DNA of 64,000 nt, from the NCBI GenBank assembly GCA_030035585.1, contig CM057465.1, forward strand, positions 2,021,501-2,085,500, in the 5' to 3' direction. Position 1 is the first letter of the stretch; every line of letters begins with the position of its first letter. The translations under genes and the position numbers were made by a program. The notes beneath the pieces were generated by a model. That model was not told the origin of the DNA, searched no databases, and saw nothing but the letters and a program-made list of their open reading frames with translations. The DNA comes from Dugong dugon. Taxonomy: Eukaryota > Chordata > Mammalia > Sirenia > Dugongidae. This document shows positions 52,689 through 63,639 of the stretch, piece after piece.

Positions 52689-54615
52689 TTGTTATTGTTG
52701 TTAGGGGCCATTAAGTCAGTTCCAACTCATAGTGACCCGTGCACAACAGAACAAAACACTGTCCGGTCCTGTGCCATCCTCACAATAGTTGCTATGCTTG
52801 AGCCCATTGTTGCAGCCATTGTGTCAACTCATCTTGTTGAGGGTCTTCCTCTTTTTTGCTGACCTTCTACTTTACAGAGCATGATGTCCTTCTCCAGGGA
52901 CTGGTCCCTCCTGATAACATGGCAAAGTAAGCAAGACAACGTCTCATTATCCTCACTTCTAAGGAGCGTTCTGGCTGTACTTCTTCCAAGACAGATTCAT
53001 TTGTTCTTCTGGCAGTCATGGTATACTCAATATTCTTCACCAACACTATAATTCAAAGGCATCAATTCTTCTTCAGTCTTCCTAATGTATCGTCCAGCTT
53101 TCTCATGCATATGAGGCAATTGAAAATATCATGGCTTGGGTCAGGGGCACTTTAGTCCTTAAAGTGACATCTTTGCTTTTTAACACTTTAAAGAGGTCTT
53201 TTGCCCAGTGCAATGCATTGCTTGATTTCTTGAGTGCTGCTTCCATGGGTGTTGATTGTAGATCCAAGTAAAATGAAATCCTTGACAACTTCAATCTTTT
53301 CTCCGTTTATCATGATGCTGCTTGTTGGTCCAGTTGTGAGAATTTTTGTTTTCTTTATGTTAAGGTGTAATCCATACTGAAGGCTGTAGTCTTTGATCTT
53401 TATCAGTGAATGCTTTAAGTCCTCTTCACATTCAGCAAGCAAGGTTGTGCCATCTGCATGTTGCAGGTTGTTAATGTGTCTTCCTCCAATCCTTATGCCA
53501 CTTTCTTCTTTATGCAGTCCAGCTTCTCAGATTGTTTGCTCAGCATACAGATTGAAAAAGTGTGGTGAATAGATACAACCCTGATTTCCACCTTTCTTGA
53601 TTTTAAACCATGTGTATCCCCTTGTTCTATTTGAACAACTGCCTCTTGGTCTGTGTCTTAGGCTGGTTTCTGTAGAGAAGCAAAACCAGTAAAGTATATA
53701 AATATATATAGAAAGAAAGATTTATATTAAGGGAATGCCTGACGCAATTGCAGAGGCTGGAACGTCCCAAGTCTGTGGGTCACATAGAGGCTTCTTCTGA
53801 TTCATGTAGCTGCAGGAGCTGGCAAACCCAAGATTGGCAGGTCAGACAGCAGGGCTCTTGCTCACAGGCTGCGAATATGGATGAATCCCAAGATTGACAG
53901 GCAAGATGGCAGGTAAGCTGCTAGCTGAAGTCCTAAAAACAGGAGGTTAGATGAACAGGCGCCAGCTGCAGGATCCAGAGTGAGCAAAAGCCCATGACCT
54001 TTGCCAGACAGTTCACTTATAGTTGATGCAGGCCCCATCCCCAAGGAAACTGCCTTTCAACTGATTGTCTACTCATAGCAGATCCACTCATGAAGGTGAT
54101 CACATTATAATATAGCTGCCAAACTATATCATAACTGCCAAATCACTGAGAATCATGACCCAGACAAGTTGACACACAACCTTAACAATTCACAGTCTAT
54201 GTACAGGTTCCTCATGGGCACTGTTAAGTATTCTGGAATTTCCATTCTTCACAATGTTATTCATAATTTGTTATGACCCACACAGTCAAATGCTTTCTCA
54301 TAGTCAATAAAAAACAGATAAGTGTCTTTTTGGTAGTCTCTGCCTTCAGCCTGGATCCATCTGACACCAGCAATGATATCCCTTATTCTACATCCGCTTC
54401 TGAATCTGCCTTGAATTTCTGGCAGTTACCTGTTTATGTACTGCTGCAACCATTTTTGAATGATCTTCAGCATAATTTTACTAGCATGTGATATTAGTGA
54501 TATTATTTGATAATTTATGCATTCTGTTGGGTCATCATTCTTTGGAATGGACATGAATGTGAATTTCTTCCAGTCAGTTCTTCAGGTGTCTGTCTTCCAA
54601 TTTTCTTCAAATTAG
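52689..54615 (-). pseudogene. RTE (BovB-like) LINE, reverse transcriptase C-terminal half, split by an LTR
   Basis: The reversed terminus TGTTATTGTTGTTAGGGGCC leads into RTE coding sequence on the minus strand. An 84-codon open piece (53442-53188) encodes DYSLQYGLHLNIKKTKILTT, the conserved stretch after the catalytic box. The box at 53460-53449 reads HADG where active enzymes have YADD, so the second catalytic aspartate is lost. Upstream, past the LTR at 53654-54194, are reversed blocks for the motif A region and fingers (GCTTTCTCATAGTCAATAAA, TCTGAATCTGCCTTGAATTTC). It ends near 54615, so the endonuclease is absent. Numerous frame breaks make it inactive. Confidence 0.9.
53654..54194 (-). 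mobile_element. Solo LTR (ERVL/MaLR-like) nested in RTE
   Basis: On the minus strand it runs from TGTGAATTGTTAAGG to CCTAAGACA, 541 bp. The 3' end carries CTGGTTTTGCTTCTCTACAG, a layout common in ERVL-class LTRs. Flanks are GTCTG (53649-53653) and GTCTA (54195-54199), a 5-bp duplication with one change. The host RTE sequence reads continuously across after removal. Confidence 0.85.
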
Positions 54616-54955
54616 GTCCTGTTAATTGTTCAATGAGACAAAAAGACTGAGAATAGCATAAAGACGCATTGTTTACACTCCATAGATGAGGGGCTGGATG
54701 CACAGAAAGGTTAGGTAACTCAAGAAAAGTGGAACTGCCAGTGGGTAGAGCACCGGAGGTTCAAAGAAGGTCTGCATGACACCGAAGTCCATGTTCTCTG
54801 CTGCTTCTCTTAGAAGAGCAAAAACTAACCCAACAGAGCTGTGCCGTCTTGTTTCTTTTCTTAGCCCAGTGGCTTCCCAGCCCCCTAAACTAAATTCAAA
54901 TTTACTTTTCATAATCTTTATGAAGGAAACTGTAAATCATTCCCACATAAATAAA
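54616..54955. other. Unassigned, orphan open frame
   Basis: A 79-codon minus-strand frame (54912-54673) with a hydrophobic C-terminal half sits here. I do not recognise the protein, and nothing nearby suggests a gene. Confidence 0.35.
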
Positions 54956-55345
54956 CTTGAAGAAGATTAAAGACATAACCTTTGGGGAGATGTGCCATTA
55001 AAATATGGAAGTATAAAGGCCTCTATGCTGCACAGCATGTTGAGCCTTGTCCCCAACATGTTGAGACTTGTCACGACTTGTTTTTCCAAACCTGTTACTG
55101 ATTGGCTTGCTTACCTGAATTCCTCCTCCCTTGCCCGAAACTTATTGTTATTCACCCAAAGCCCATCGTTCTGTTATTTGCTTCACTGTTTGCTGTATTG
55201 ACTATAAAATAAACTCCTGGGACTGAAGCTGGGTTCAACTCCTCAGAGTGACCCTCCTGGCCCCACTTCTCTGTAAGAGTTGTGGCATTGGTTATTGTCT
55301 CCACCACCCTGACAACCGTCACTGCTGCGACAATAACCTATTTTA
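54956..55345 (+). mobile_element. ERV1-like solo LTR (boundaries approximate)
   Basis: GCTTGCTTACCTGAATTCC, a TATA-like ACTATAAAATAAACTCC that also supplies AATAAA, then AGTGACCCTCCTGGCCCC, ACTTCTCTGTAAGAG and TTGTCTCCACCACCCTGACA resemble the U3-R-U5 end of a gammaretrovirus-like LTR. No internal genes follow. Confidence 0.5.
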
Positions 55346-55489
55346 GGACAGAAAATCTCAATGACATATGTAAGTCTTTTTTCCCTTAAGTTCCCATAAA
55401 ATTTTATCATTTGTTGTTACTATTTCTAGAGTTAAGCAAGTTGGTTATATGGTTTATCATATAAAACAAAAAGCAAAAACAGCCAGGAA

Positions 55490-56155
55490 AGCCCTAAAAT
55501 AAAGGTGTGGTGAGTGGAGTCTAAGTCTGTCAGAATATTAAAACATATCATGAATCCTCTATAGTTATAATAGTAAGTTATTGGTATATATGAATGGATG
55601 GACAGACTAATGGAAGGGAATAGAAAATTCACAAAGAGACACAGTTACATGTAAAAGTTTGGTATGCAATAATGGCAGCATCTCAAATAGTAGGGAAAAT
55701 ATGGACATTTTTATGAATAGTATTGGGTAACCAGATATCTATAAGAAAAGATAAAGTTGGATCCATTTCCTACACCATATATGAGAATGAATTCCAAATT
55801 ATTGAGGAATGTGAAAAACAAAGAAGAAAACAATACTAGAAGAAAACATGATCCTCTATAACATGGAGGATTGAATTGACTACGTAAAAAATAAAAAACA
55901 TCTTTGTAGAGCCAAAAAAAAAAAGCGAAGTAAAATTTTGCAAACAAACTGGGGAAATAAACATGTCTTATTACAGAAAATGAGTAATTATCCATAATTT
56001 TTAGAAAGTGATAAAGGAAAAGTCCAAATTCAGTTCAAAAAATGAGCTAGATAGAGCTATGAACACAGAAAATAAATGCAAATCACCATTAACTATGAGG
56101 AAAGCTGTTCAACCATGCTTATAATAAAAGAAATTCAAATTAACATTGCACCTAT
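55490..56155 (+). mobile_element. L1 ORF2 3' region remnant
   Basis: GTGTGGTGAGTGGAGTCTAAG, ATGGATGGACAGACTAATGG, AAAGTTGGATCCATTTCC, GAATGAATTCCAAATTATTG, TTGACTACGTAAAAAATAAA, TGCTTATAATAAAAGAAATTC follow old L1 ORF2 order. Frame is thoroughly broken. Confidence 0.75.
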
Positions 56156-58440
56156 CTGGACAGGATTGCAGACAAGATGGAGTAAGCTAGTTGTGCCTTG
56201 CCTATTCCACTAAATGTGACTATAAATCGTGGACAGAAGACATGGAGCAACTATCTGAAGACTCTGAGTAAATGGTAGCAGGTGGATTGGAGAGGGAGAC
56301 CAGAATCAAAATTCTACCACACTGGTGGTAGTTTGTCATTGTTTTCCTCCAGTATCACCCAGACTGGACTCCAAATGATCCTGAGACCTGGAAAGGCATA
56401 CAGAGTGAAAGTGGAAGAACTCCAAAGGAAACCTCTCTTTCTGGTCTGAGGAATGGGAAAGTGGACTCATCAGTATCTTCAAAGTGCTAAAAGCAAAGAT
56501 GTCGTTTTGATGACTAAGGTATATCTGACCCAAACCATGGTCTTTTCTGTCACCTCATATGCATGCAAATGTTGGACAATGAAATAGGAAGACAGAAGAA
56601 GGACTGATACATTCAAACTGCAGTTTTGGCAAAGAATATTGAATATACTGTTGGATGCCAGAAGAAGGAACAAATCAGCCTTAAAAGAAATATAACTAGA
56701 ATGCTCCTTAGAAGTGAGAATAGTGAGACTTCGTCTTGCTTACTTTGGACACATTGTCAGGAAAGACTGATCTGGAGAAGGACATCATGTTTGGTAAAGT
56801 AGATAGTTAGCAAAAACAAAGGAAACATTCCATGATATGGATTAGCACAGTAGCTACAACAATGGACTCAAACATAGCAACAATTATGAATAAGTATAGG
56901 ACCAGGCAATGTTTTGTTCTGTATTATATAAGGTCACCATAAGTTGGAGCCAACTCAATGGAAACTAACAACAACAAAAACCAAAGAGAGTGAAAGAACA
57001 ATCTTCTTTTTTTTTTTTTTTCTTTTTTTTTCCCATGTTTTCACATTTCAGCCACCAGGCAATACTGCAGAGGTGGTGATAGTGGCTGCATGGTGACAGC
57101 AAAGACAGGCAGGCAGGTAACTAAACCTCTGCACAGTGAATTGGGGAACCTTCCCTCAAATCATAGGAACCGAAGCCCAAGAGTGTGGGTGAACTCCCAT
57201 TATTTTACTCCTCTTTCTGTCCTGGCTCTTGGCCCCAGATGAAGATGCATCCACAGCCAGTATGTCCTAGAGCCAGGGAACTAGAGCCTTGACTTTCTAC
57301 CCAAGACCAGGAATAGAAATCACAGGGAGCTGGAAGTGTTGGCAAGATCATGGTGGGAAGGGAGATCAAGAGAGTGAGCACATAAATTGTGTATAAATTT
57401 CTGGACTCACCTCCAAGCTGTGCATGTGTTAATCTGACTGTAAAAGTGTGCTGCCGACTTTGAGAACTGAGCTACAGGTGAACTACTGTCTACGACCCAG
57501 ACTGGTCACTGAATGGTGCAAACATGAACAGTGAACAGAGTAGCACTCCAAAAGCTTTGAAAACTGAACTTTTATTGGAACTACAGTCCACAGACATCAG
57601 GGCATTATCTGAGACTTGAACATAAACAGGTTGATTGCCTGCTAAAGAAAAAAAAAAAAAAAAAGCATTCTCCTTAGTCTATAAATGTTCCAGAGTCTCA
57701 TAACATAATATTGAAAATGTCCACAACACAACCTAAAATCACTGGACATACAAAGTACCAGGAAAAACTCAACCAACAAGGGTAAAAACAATGAACCAAA
57801 TCGAATCCCAAGATAACACAGCTGTTGGAATTTTCAAACAAAGACTTTAAAGTGACCACTATAATCAAGCTTTACAAAATAAGGGTGAATACTCTTAAAA
57901 CAAATGCAGTTATAGAATATCAGCAAAGAAATAGAAGATATAAAGAAGGGCCAAATAAATATTTTAGAACTAAAAGCTACCATAACAACAACAAAAAAAA
58001 AATCACTGCATGTATTCAATACCAAAATAGAGATGGAAAAAGGAAGAGAAATGAACTTGAAGATATAACAATGGAAATTATCTATTCTTAGCAACAGAAT
58101 AAAAAAATTGAAAAATTAAAGAAAAACAGTGCCTCAGGAAATTATGGGAAACCATGAAAGACCAAAAATTCATGGCACTGGAGTCACAGAAAAGAAAGAG
58201 TATCAAGTAGGGGGAAAAAAAAAGAATTTGAAGAAAAATGACTGAAAACATTTCAAATTTACTGAAAGACATGAAAATAGAGGTCCAAGAATCTCAACAA
58301 ACCTCAACCAGGATTAATTCAAAGAAACCCATACTCAGATACATTATAATAAAAGTTCTGAAGACTACATATAAAAAAATATTTTAAGAAGCTAGAAGAA
58401 AATGATGTATTTCATGTAGAGGAATGTTTCAAATTACTGT
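56156..58440 (+). mobile_element. Old L1 (HAL1/L1ME-like) 5' and ORF1 region, split by RTE
   Basis: 56156-56470 begins with an L1-like CAGACAAGATGGAGTAAGC start. 57690-58420 has the layout of an L1 ORF1 coiled-coil and C-terminal region (TCAAACAAAGACTTTAAAGTG, ATATAACAATGGAAATTATC, AATGACTGAAAACATTTC, CAACAAACCTCAACCAGG). An 88-codon open piece lies at 57825-58091. The RTE at 56474-56982 interrupts. Two A/T-homopolymer runs lie at 57009 and 57645. Confidence 0.55.
56474..56982 (+). mobile_element. 5'-truncated RTE 3' end
   Basis: AAAGTGCTAAAAGCAAAGATG, CCTCATATGCATGCAAATG, GGAATATTGAATATAC-like block, TTCTGTATTATATAAGGTC and AACTAACAACAACAAAAACC. Contains the last part of the RTE protein region and 3' UTR. 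Confidence 0.9.
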
Positions 58441-58559
58441 GTTTTTTTCTTACCACATTTTCTTGTTGTTATTGTTTCTAGAGTTAGAAAAGTTGATTAT
58501 AAACTTCTTAAGAAAACGAACAAACAAAAATATCATGGAAGAAAGAAGGAAGTGGAATA
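58441..58559. other. AT-rich junction with a repeated 39-bp block
   Basis: 58463-58501 matches 55411-55449 at 33 of 39 positions in the same orientation. Confidence 0.5.
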
Positions 58560-59036
58560 ATACTTCAATTAAGCTTTTCATTTGAGATAATTGTAGATTC
58601 ACAGGCTATTGTAAAAAACAATACAGAGAGATCCCGTAGACCTGTTATCAAGGTACCCCAATAGCAGCATATTACAAAACTATAGTAACATATCATAACC
58701 AGGATATTGGCATTGATACAGTCAAGATACAGAATGTTTCCTTCACCACAAGGATCCATTATGTTGCCCTTTTATATCAACACCCACTTCCCCTCTGTTC
58801 CTTCTTAATCGCTGGAAACCACTAATGTGTTCAACATTCCATAACTGTATCATTTCAAGGACACCAGAATGGAAACATACAGCATTTAAACTTCTGAGAT
58901 GTGATTTTTTTTTTTTTTTTTGACTCAGCATAATTCTCTGGAGATTCATCCAGGTTGTCTGTGTCAATAATTTTGTTCCTTTTGTCATAGTCTAGTAGGT
59001 TCTATGGTATATTTTGCTTAACGATTCACCCATTGC

Positions 59037-59129
59037 AGGACTGGGCAGTGTTTCGTTTTGTTTTATGTAGGGTTGCTATGAATCAGAACTGACGTGATGG
59101 CACCTAACAAGAACAACAACAACAACATC
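59037..59129 (+). mobile_element. 93-bp RTE 3' terminal insertion with target duplication
   Basis: AGGACTGGGCAGTGTTTCG to CACCTAACAAGAACAACAAC. Perfect 10-bp target duplications CACCCATTGC at 59027-59036 and 59130-59139. Confidence 0.93.
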
Positions 59130-59309
59130 CACCCATTGCTTAGCCATTCAATCACTGAAGGAATCTGCATTGTTTCTGCTTATGGTTATTACAAATAAAG
59201 CTGCTGTGAACATTTATGTATAAATTTTTTGTGTGCACTAGAGCATAATCTTTGATTTATCTTAGGTTGATACTTAGGATTGGAAAGTCTGGATCATAAG
59301 GTAGTTTAG

Positions 59310-59479
59310 CAAAAAAAAAAAAAAAATTACTGTCGTCGAGTAGATTCCTACTCATAGTGACCCTATAGGACAGAGTAGAACTGCCCAATAGGATTTCCAA
59401 GGAGCTCCTGGTGGATGCGAACTGCCAACCTTATGGTTAGCTGCTGAACTCTTAACCACTGTGCCACCAGGGCTCCTAC
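59310..59479 (-). mobile_element. AfroSINE, reverse, with target duplication
   Basis: Begins with an A run (reversed T tail), TGTCGTCGAGTAGATTCC, and ends CCACTGTGCCACCAGGGCTCC. Flanked by GGTAGTTTAG (59300-59309) and GGTAGCTTAG (59480-59489), 9 of 10. Confidence 0.93.
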
Positions 59480-59501
59480 GGTAGCTTAGTTCTATGAAAA
59501 T

Positions 59502-60685
59502 ATTGCTAAGTGAATAATGCTAGTGTGAAAAAGCTACATACTGTATGATTTCAACTATATGAAATTTTGGAAACGGCAACACTGCAAAGATAGCAAAAAC
59601 ATCAGTTTTTTCTAGAGGTTCAGGGAGAAGGGAGAGATGAATGGGTGGAGCTCAGACATTATTAGGGCAGTGAAACTATTCTGTATGATATTGTAATGGT
59701 GGACCCATGATATTATGCATTTGTCAAAACCCATAGAACTGTACAACACAAATTATCCCAACCTCATTAGTAATTAGGTATATGCAAATTAAAACCACCG
59801 TGAGATATCACTGAAAATCCATTTGTTGTTAGGTGCCATTGAGTCAGTTCCCACTCATAGCAATCCTATGTACAACAGAACAAAACGCTGCCTCGTCCTG
59901 TGCCATCCTCACAACTGTTGCTATGTTTGAGCCTATTTTTGCAGCCACAGTGTAAATCCATCTCATTGCGGTCTTCCTCTTTTTCACTGACTCTCTACTT
60001 TACTCATTAGGATAGCTAAAATTTAAAATGTTGACCATATCAATTGTTGAAAAGTGTATGGAGAAACTGGAACAGTTATACACTTCTCAAAATAGTTTGG
60101 CATTTTCTTTAAAAGTTAAATATACACCTACTACATGATCCAGATATTCCACTTCTAGGTATTTACTCAGATAAAGTACATGTTTGCCTAAAGACTTTTG
60201 CATGAATATTCAGAGCAGCTCTATTTGTGATAGCCAAAACTGGAAACAATCCAAATGTCTGTCAACAATGAATGGATAAACTAATTTTGGTGTATCCATA
60301 CAATGCAATATGAACTGGCAATAGAAAGGAACAGACTACTGATGCACTATACAACATGGATGCATCAAAATAATTATGCTAAATGAAGAAATCCATATAA
60401 CTAAGAGAAAATATTCTATGATTTCATTTATATAAAATTAGACTTAGCAATTAATTTATGGTGGAAAAAATATGCATTACTTATTAACTTGGGCTGGGGA
60501 TGGAGAGGAAGGATGGGCTACAGGGGCACGAGGAAATATTTGCGGTGATGAGTAGTTTATTTCTTGATTGTGATGATGGTTTTGCAGGTTTCTGCATATG
60601 TCAGAACACTTCAGATTGTACAATTTAAATATGGCAGCTTATTATATGTCAACTGTGTCTCAATAAAGCTGTAAAAATAAAAAAA
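59502..60685 (+). mobile_element. L1M-type ORF2 end and 3' UTR with poly(A), one or two copies
   Basis: 59502-59760 is 3' UTR-like (GCTAAGTGAATAATGC, GTATGATTTCAACTATATG, GAACTGTACAACAC). 59765-60685 restarts at an earlier L1 point (TATGCAAATTAAAACCACC), passes CAGATATTCCACTTCTAGG and AACAATCCAAATGTCTGTC, and ends at CAATAAAGCTGTAAAAATAA. The back-step implies two abutting L1 3' ends. The RTE at 59824-60004 interrupts the second. Confidence 0.8.
59824..60004 (-). mobile_element. 5'-truncated RTE 3' end
   Basis: TGTTGTTAGGTGCCATTGAG, CTATGTACAACAGAAC, CATCTCATTGCGGTCTTCC and GACTCTCTACTTTACT. The L1 host resumes at CATTAGGATAGC. Confidence 0.92.
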
Positions 60686-60846
60686 ATAAATTAAGAAGTA
60701 TACTTGATTGGTAGAACAAAAAGCTCAAGAAAATAATATAAAATACATAGTGATAAACTACAAAGCTTAGTAAAATACATGTATTTAGACAAATATAAAT
60801 GAGATAAGTTGTCTAAGGAGTGTAAAAATTAACTAAAAGAGGAAAA
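60686..60846. other. AT-rich spacer between L1 copies
   Basis: Nothing recognised. Confidence 0.35.
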
Positions 60847-62199
60847 GAGAGGCAAGTCCAAAATAGTAATCAGACACTTCCTGTGGTCTCTCTTACAACA
60901 AAGACATGAAAAAACAAGTGAATTGATTATATATGACAATCTAGGAGCCCTGAACACCAAAGAAAAAGTTGAGGAATCAGACTGAGTGGCAGGGGGAAGG
61001 AGAGGTGGTCCGGAAGCAACAAGGAGTTGCCAGACGTGACCTGGCTGGCACCAGCACGCTGCAAGCTGGATGGGATGGGGCAAGCGGGGTGAGGCAAGCA
61101 GTAGTGCTTAGGATGCATTTTCCACATCAGGAGAGACCGACTGGTGAGGATTCTGCTCAAGCCTCCAGAACCAGCAAGAAGTGGTTCTCAATCAGTGAAA
61201 GACAAGTACATACATCTAACCTACCCCATGGATCAAAAAAACCCCTTTGGGAAGTACCTCTCTCCCATTTACCTGCCAACTCTCCTCTGTGTCCTGGTCT
61301 GACTTCAGCAATTGCTGTACCTCCTGGGCGGGAAGTAGGACCTGTTGTCTGCCCCGAGCCATTCTCCCTGCTTTGGAGAATGAATAAATCAACAAACAAG
61401 AAAATATAATCTGCCAGCTTCCCCAAGCCGGGAACTCAGAGCAGGCACAGCCCCTTTGCCTAGGCACAAGCATAAGGGGTCCATGGACTTTGAATGCCTT
61501 TTATCCCTGCATAGACCACTGTGGGCCCATTTCAACAGTGTAGACCCTCATTAGCACAGTACAACAGTGTATATACCTGAAGCCTATTTTCAGATGTATC
61601 AGCTATAAGGGAGAATGACAGATTCATGACATTTGACACCACCCTGCCATTAGGCAGGGTCATCACCTACTCACATCAGGTTCCTGAGGACTGGTGGCTC
61701 CACCCACACCACCTAGCCACTCATGACAAGGGTCCAAGAATAAGTGGTGCCTCCCAGTCCTTACAGCATTGGGTGCCCATAGTCCAGCTGCAACCCACCC
61801 TCCTATGAGCTCTAGGGAACAGGGACACACCTTCTACCTAGATATTCAGGGGAAGCAGTAAGCCACCTGTCTTGATCAGCACATGACCCCCTACTGCAGC
61901 CAGATAACTCTGCCTACTCCAATCGCACCTGCCCATCTAGGACTGTAGGTGAGAGCCTGCACCACACACTCAGTGACCGATGACCTGGACACCTAAGCTG
62001 AATCCACACAAGAAAAGTAAACAGACTTCTTGGCTCACAAAGCTAGTAACAGCTCTAACCACGTGGTCACAGGACGTGAGAACTTCAAAGACATCAATAA
62101 TCTAGCTCACAAGACCAGCCTATTTGGGCATATCAAGACAAAACAAGAAGCTAGGACACAGTAAGCAAACATAAAATTAATAAATATAATAACTGACTG

Positions 62200-63170
62200 A
62201 TGGCTCAGCAACAACAGTCAATATCAAATCACATAAAGGCAGACCATGATGGCTTCAGCAAGCTCCCAAAACAAAGAATCAAGAAACCTTCCAGAGGAAG
62301 AGAACTTCTTGGAATTACCAGAGGTAGAATTCAAAAGATTCATACACAGAATTCTTCAAGCTGTCAGGAAGGAGATCAGGTCAAAATGCAAAACAAGCCA
62401 AGGAACACACAGACAAAGTAATAGAAGAACTTAAGAAGGTTATACAAGAGCATAATAAATTTAACAGGATGCAAGAATCCAGAGAGGCAGCAAACAGAAA
62501 TCCAAAAGATTAACAATAAAATTTCAGAATTAGACAACTCAACGGAAAGTCATAGGAGCAGACTTGAAGCACTGGAAGTCAGAATTAGTGAGACTGAAGG
62601 TAAAGCACTTGACACAACCTATTTGAAGAAAAATCAGATAAAATAATTTTAAAAAATGAGGAAACCCTAAGAATTATGTGGGACTCTATCAAGAGGAATA
62701 AACTACGCATAATTGCAGTACCAGAGCAGAAAGGGTTAACAGAAAATACAGAGAGAATTGTTGAAGATTTGTTGGCAGAAAACTTCCTTGATATCGTGAA
62801 AGATGAGAAGATATCTATCCAAGAAGCTCATTGAACCACACACAAGGTTGATCCCAAAAGAAAGTCACCAAGACATATAATCACACTTGCAAAAACCAAA
62901 GATAAAGAGAGAATTTTAAGAGTGGCTAGGCATAAATGAAAAGTCATCTACAAAGGAAAGTCAATAAGACTAAGGTCTGACTACTAAGGAGAAACCATGC
63001 AGCCAAGAAGGCAATGAGATGACATATATAAAGCCTTGAAGGAAAAACTTGCCAGCCAATAATTATATAGCCAGAAAAACTGTCTCTCAAATATGATGGC
63101 AAAATTGGGGCATTTTCAGACAAACAGAAGTTTAGGGAATTTGTAAAAACCAAACAAAAATTACAATAAA
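62200..63170 (+). pseudogene. L1 ORF1 remnant
   Basis: The start codon region reads MAQQQQSISNHIKADHDG from 62200, then the frame shifts to one with NLPEEENFLELPEVEFKRF and IHRILQAVRKEIRSK. The coiled-coil region follows with SRLEALEVRISETEG near 62555, and the C-terminal RNA-binding domain with KVDPKRKSPRHII near 62848 and KDKERILRVARHK near 62903. Two or more frame shifts and stops break it. ORF1 protein normally coats L1 RNA as a trimer. This copy cannot produce it. Confidence 0.88.
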
Positions 63171-63639
63171 TACTAAAAGGAGTCTTCTGGTTAGAAAATC
63201 AATAACATCAGATAACAACCCAAGACTATAACATAGGACAGAACAACCAGATATCAACCCAGATAGGGAAGTCATAAAAATAAATCAAAACAAAAACACT
63301 GAAAATAGATAAACAGAGGCATAAATAAGTAAAATATTACAACATTAAAACAGAAAAGAGGGACTAATGTAGTCATAGATCTTTCATATGGAGAGGAAGT
63401 CAAGGCAATATAAAGAAATAAAAGATTGGTTTAAACTTGGAAAAACAAAGCTAAATATAAAGGTAGCCACAAAGGAAACTAACAATCCTACATATCAAAA
63501 GAAAAAAACAAGAAAAACATGAAGACTCAGCAAATACAAAATCAACAACAATGAAAAAGACAAAAAGAAAATATATGAAGAGAGAAGACTCAGCACAGAA
63601 AATTAAGTGAAACAAAGAAACTGTCAACACACACACAAA

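Larger units (their letters stand above)
58560..59500 (-). mobile_element. L1M-type 3' UTR and ORF2 end, reverse
   Basis: Reversed L1 3' blocks: TTTGAGATAATTGTAGATTC, CAGAGAGATCCCGTAGACC, GGAAACCACTAATGTG, CAGGTTGTCTGTGTC, GGTTATTACAAATAAAGCTG, CTGGATCATAAGGTAG. Interrupted by a 93-bp RTE end (59037-59129) and an AfroSINE (59310-59479). Confidence 0.8.

Noticed and set aside
54956..55345. Complete endogenous retrovirus
   Set aside because: Only LTR-like sequence is present. No gag, pol or env region, primer-binding site or second LTR is seen.
59502..60685. Twin-priming pair with the reverse L1 at 58560-59500
   Set aside because: Both arms contain L1 3' UTR sequence and overlap in L1 coordinates, so they are separate insertions, unlike 36650-37205.
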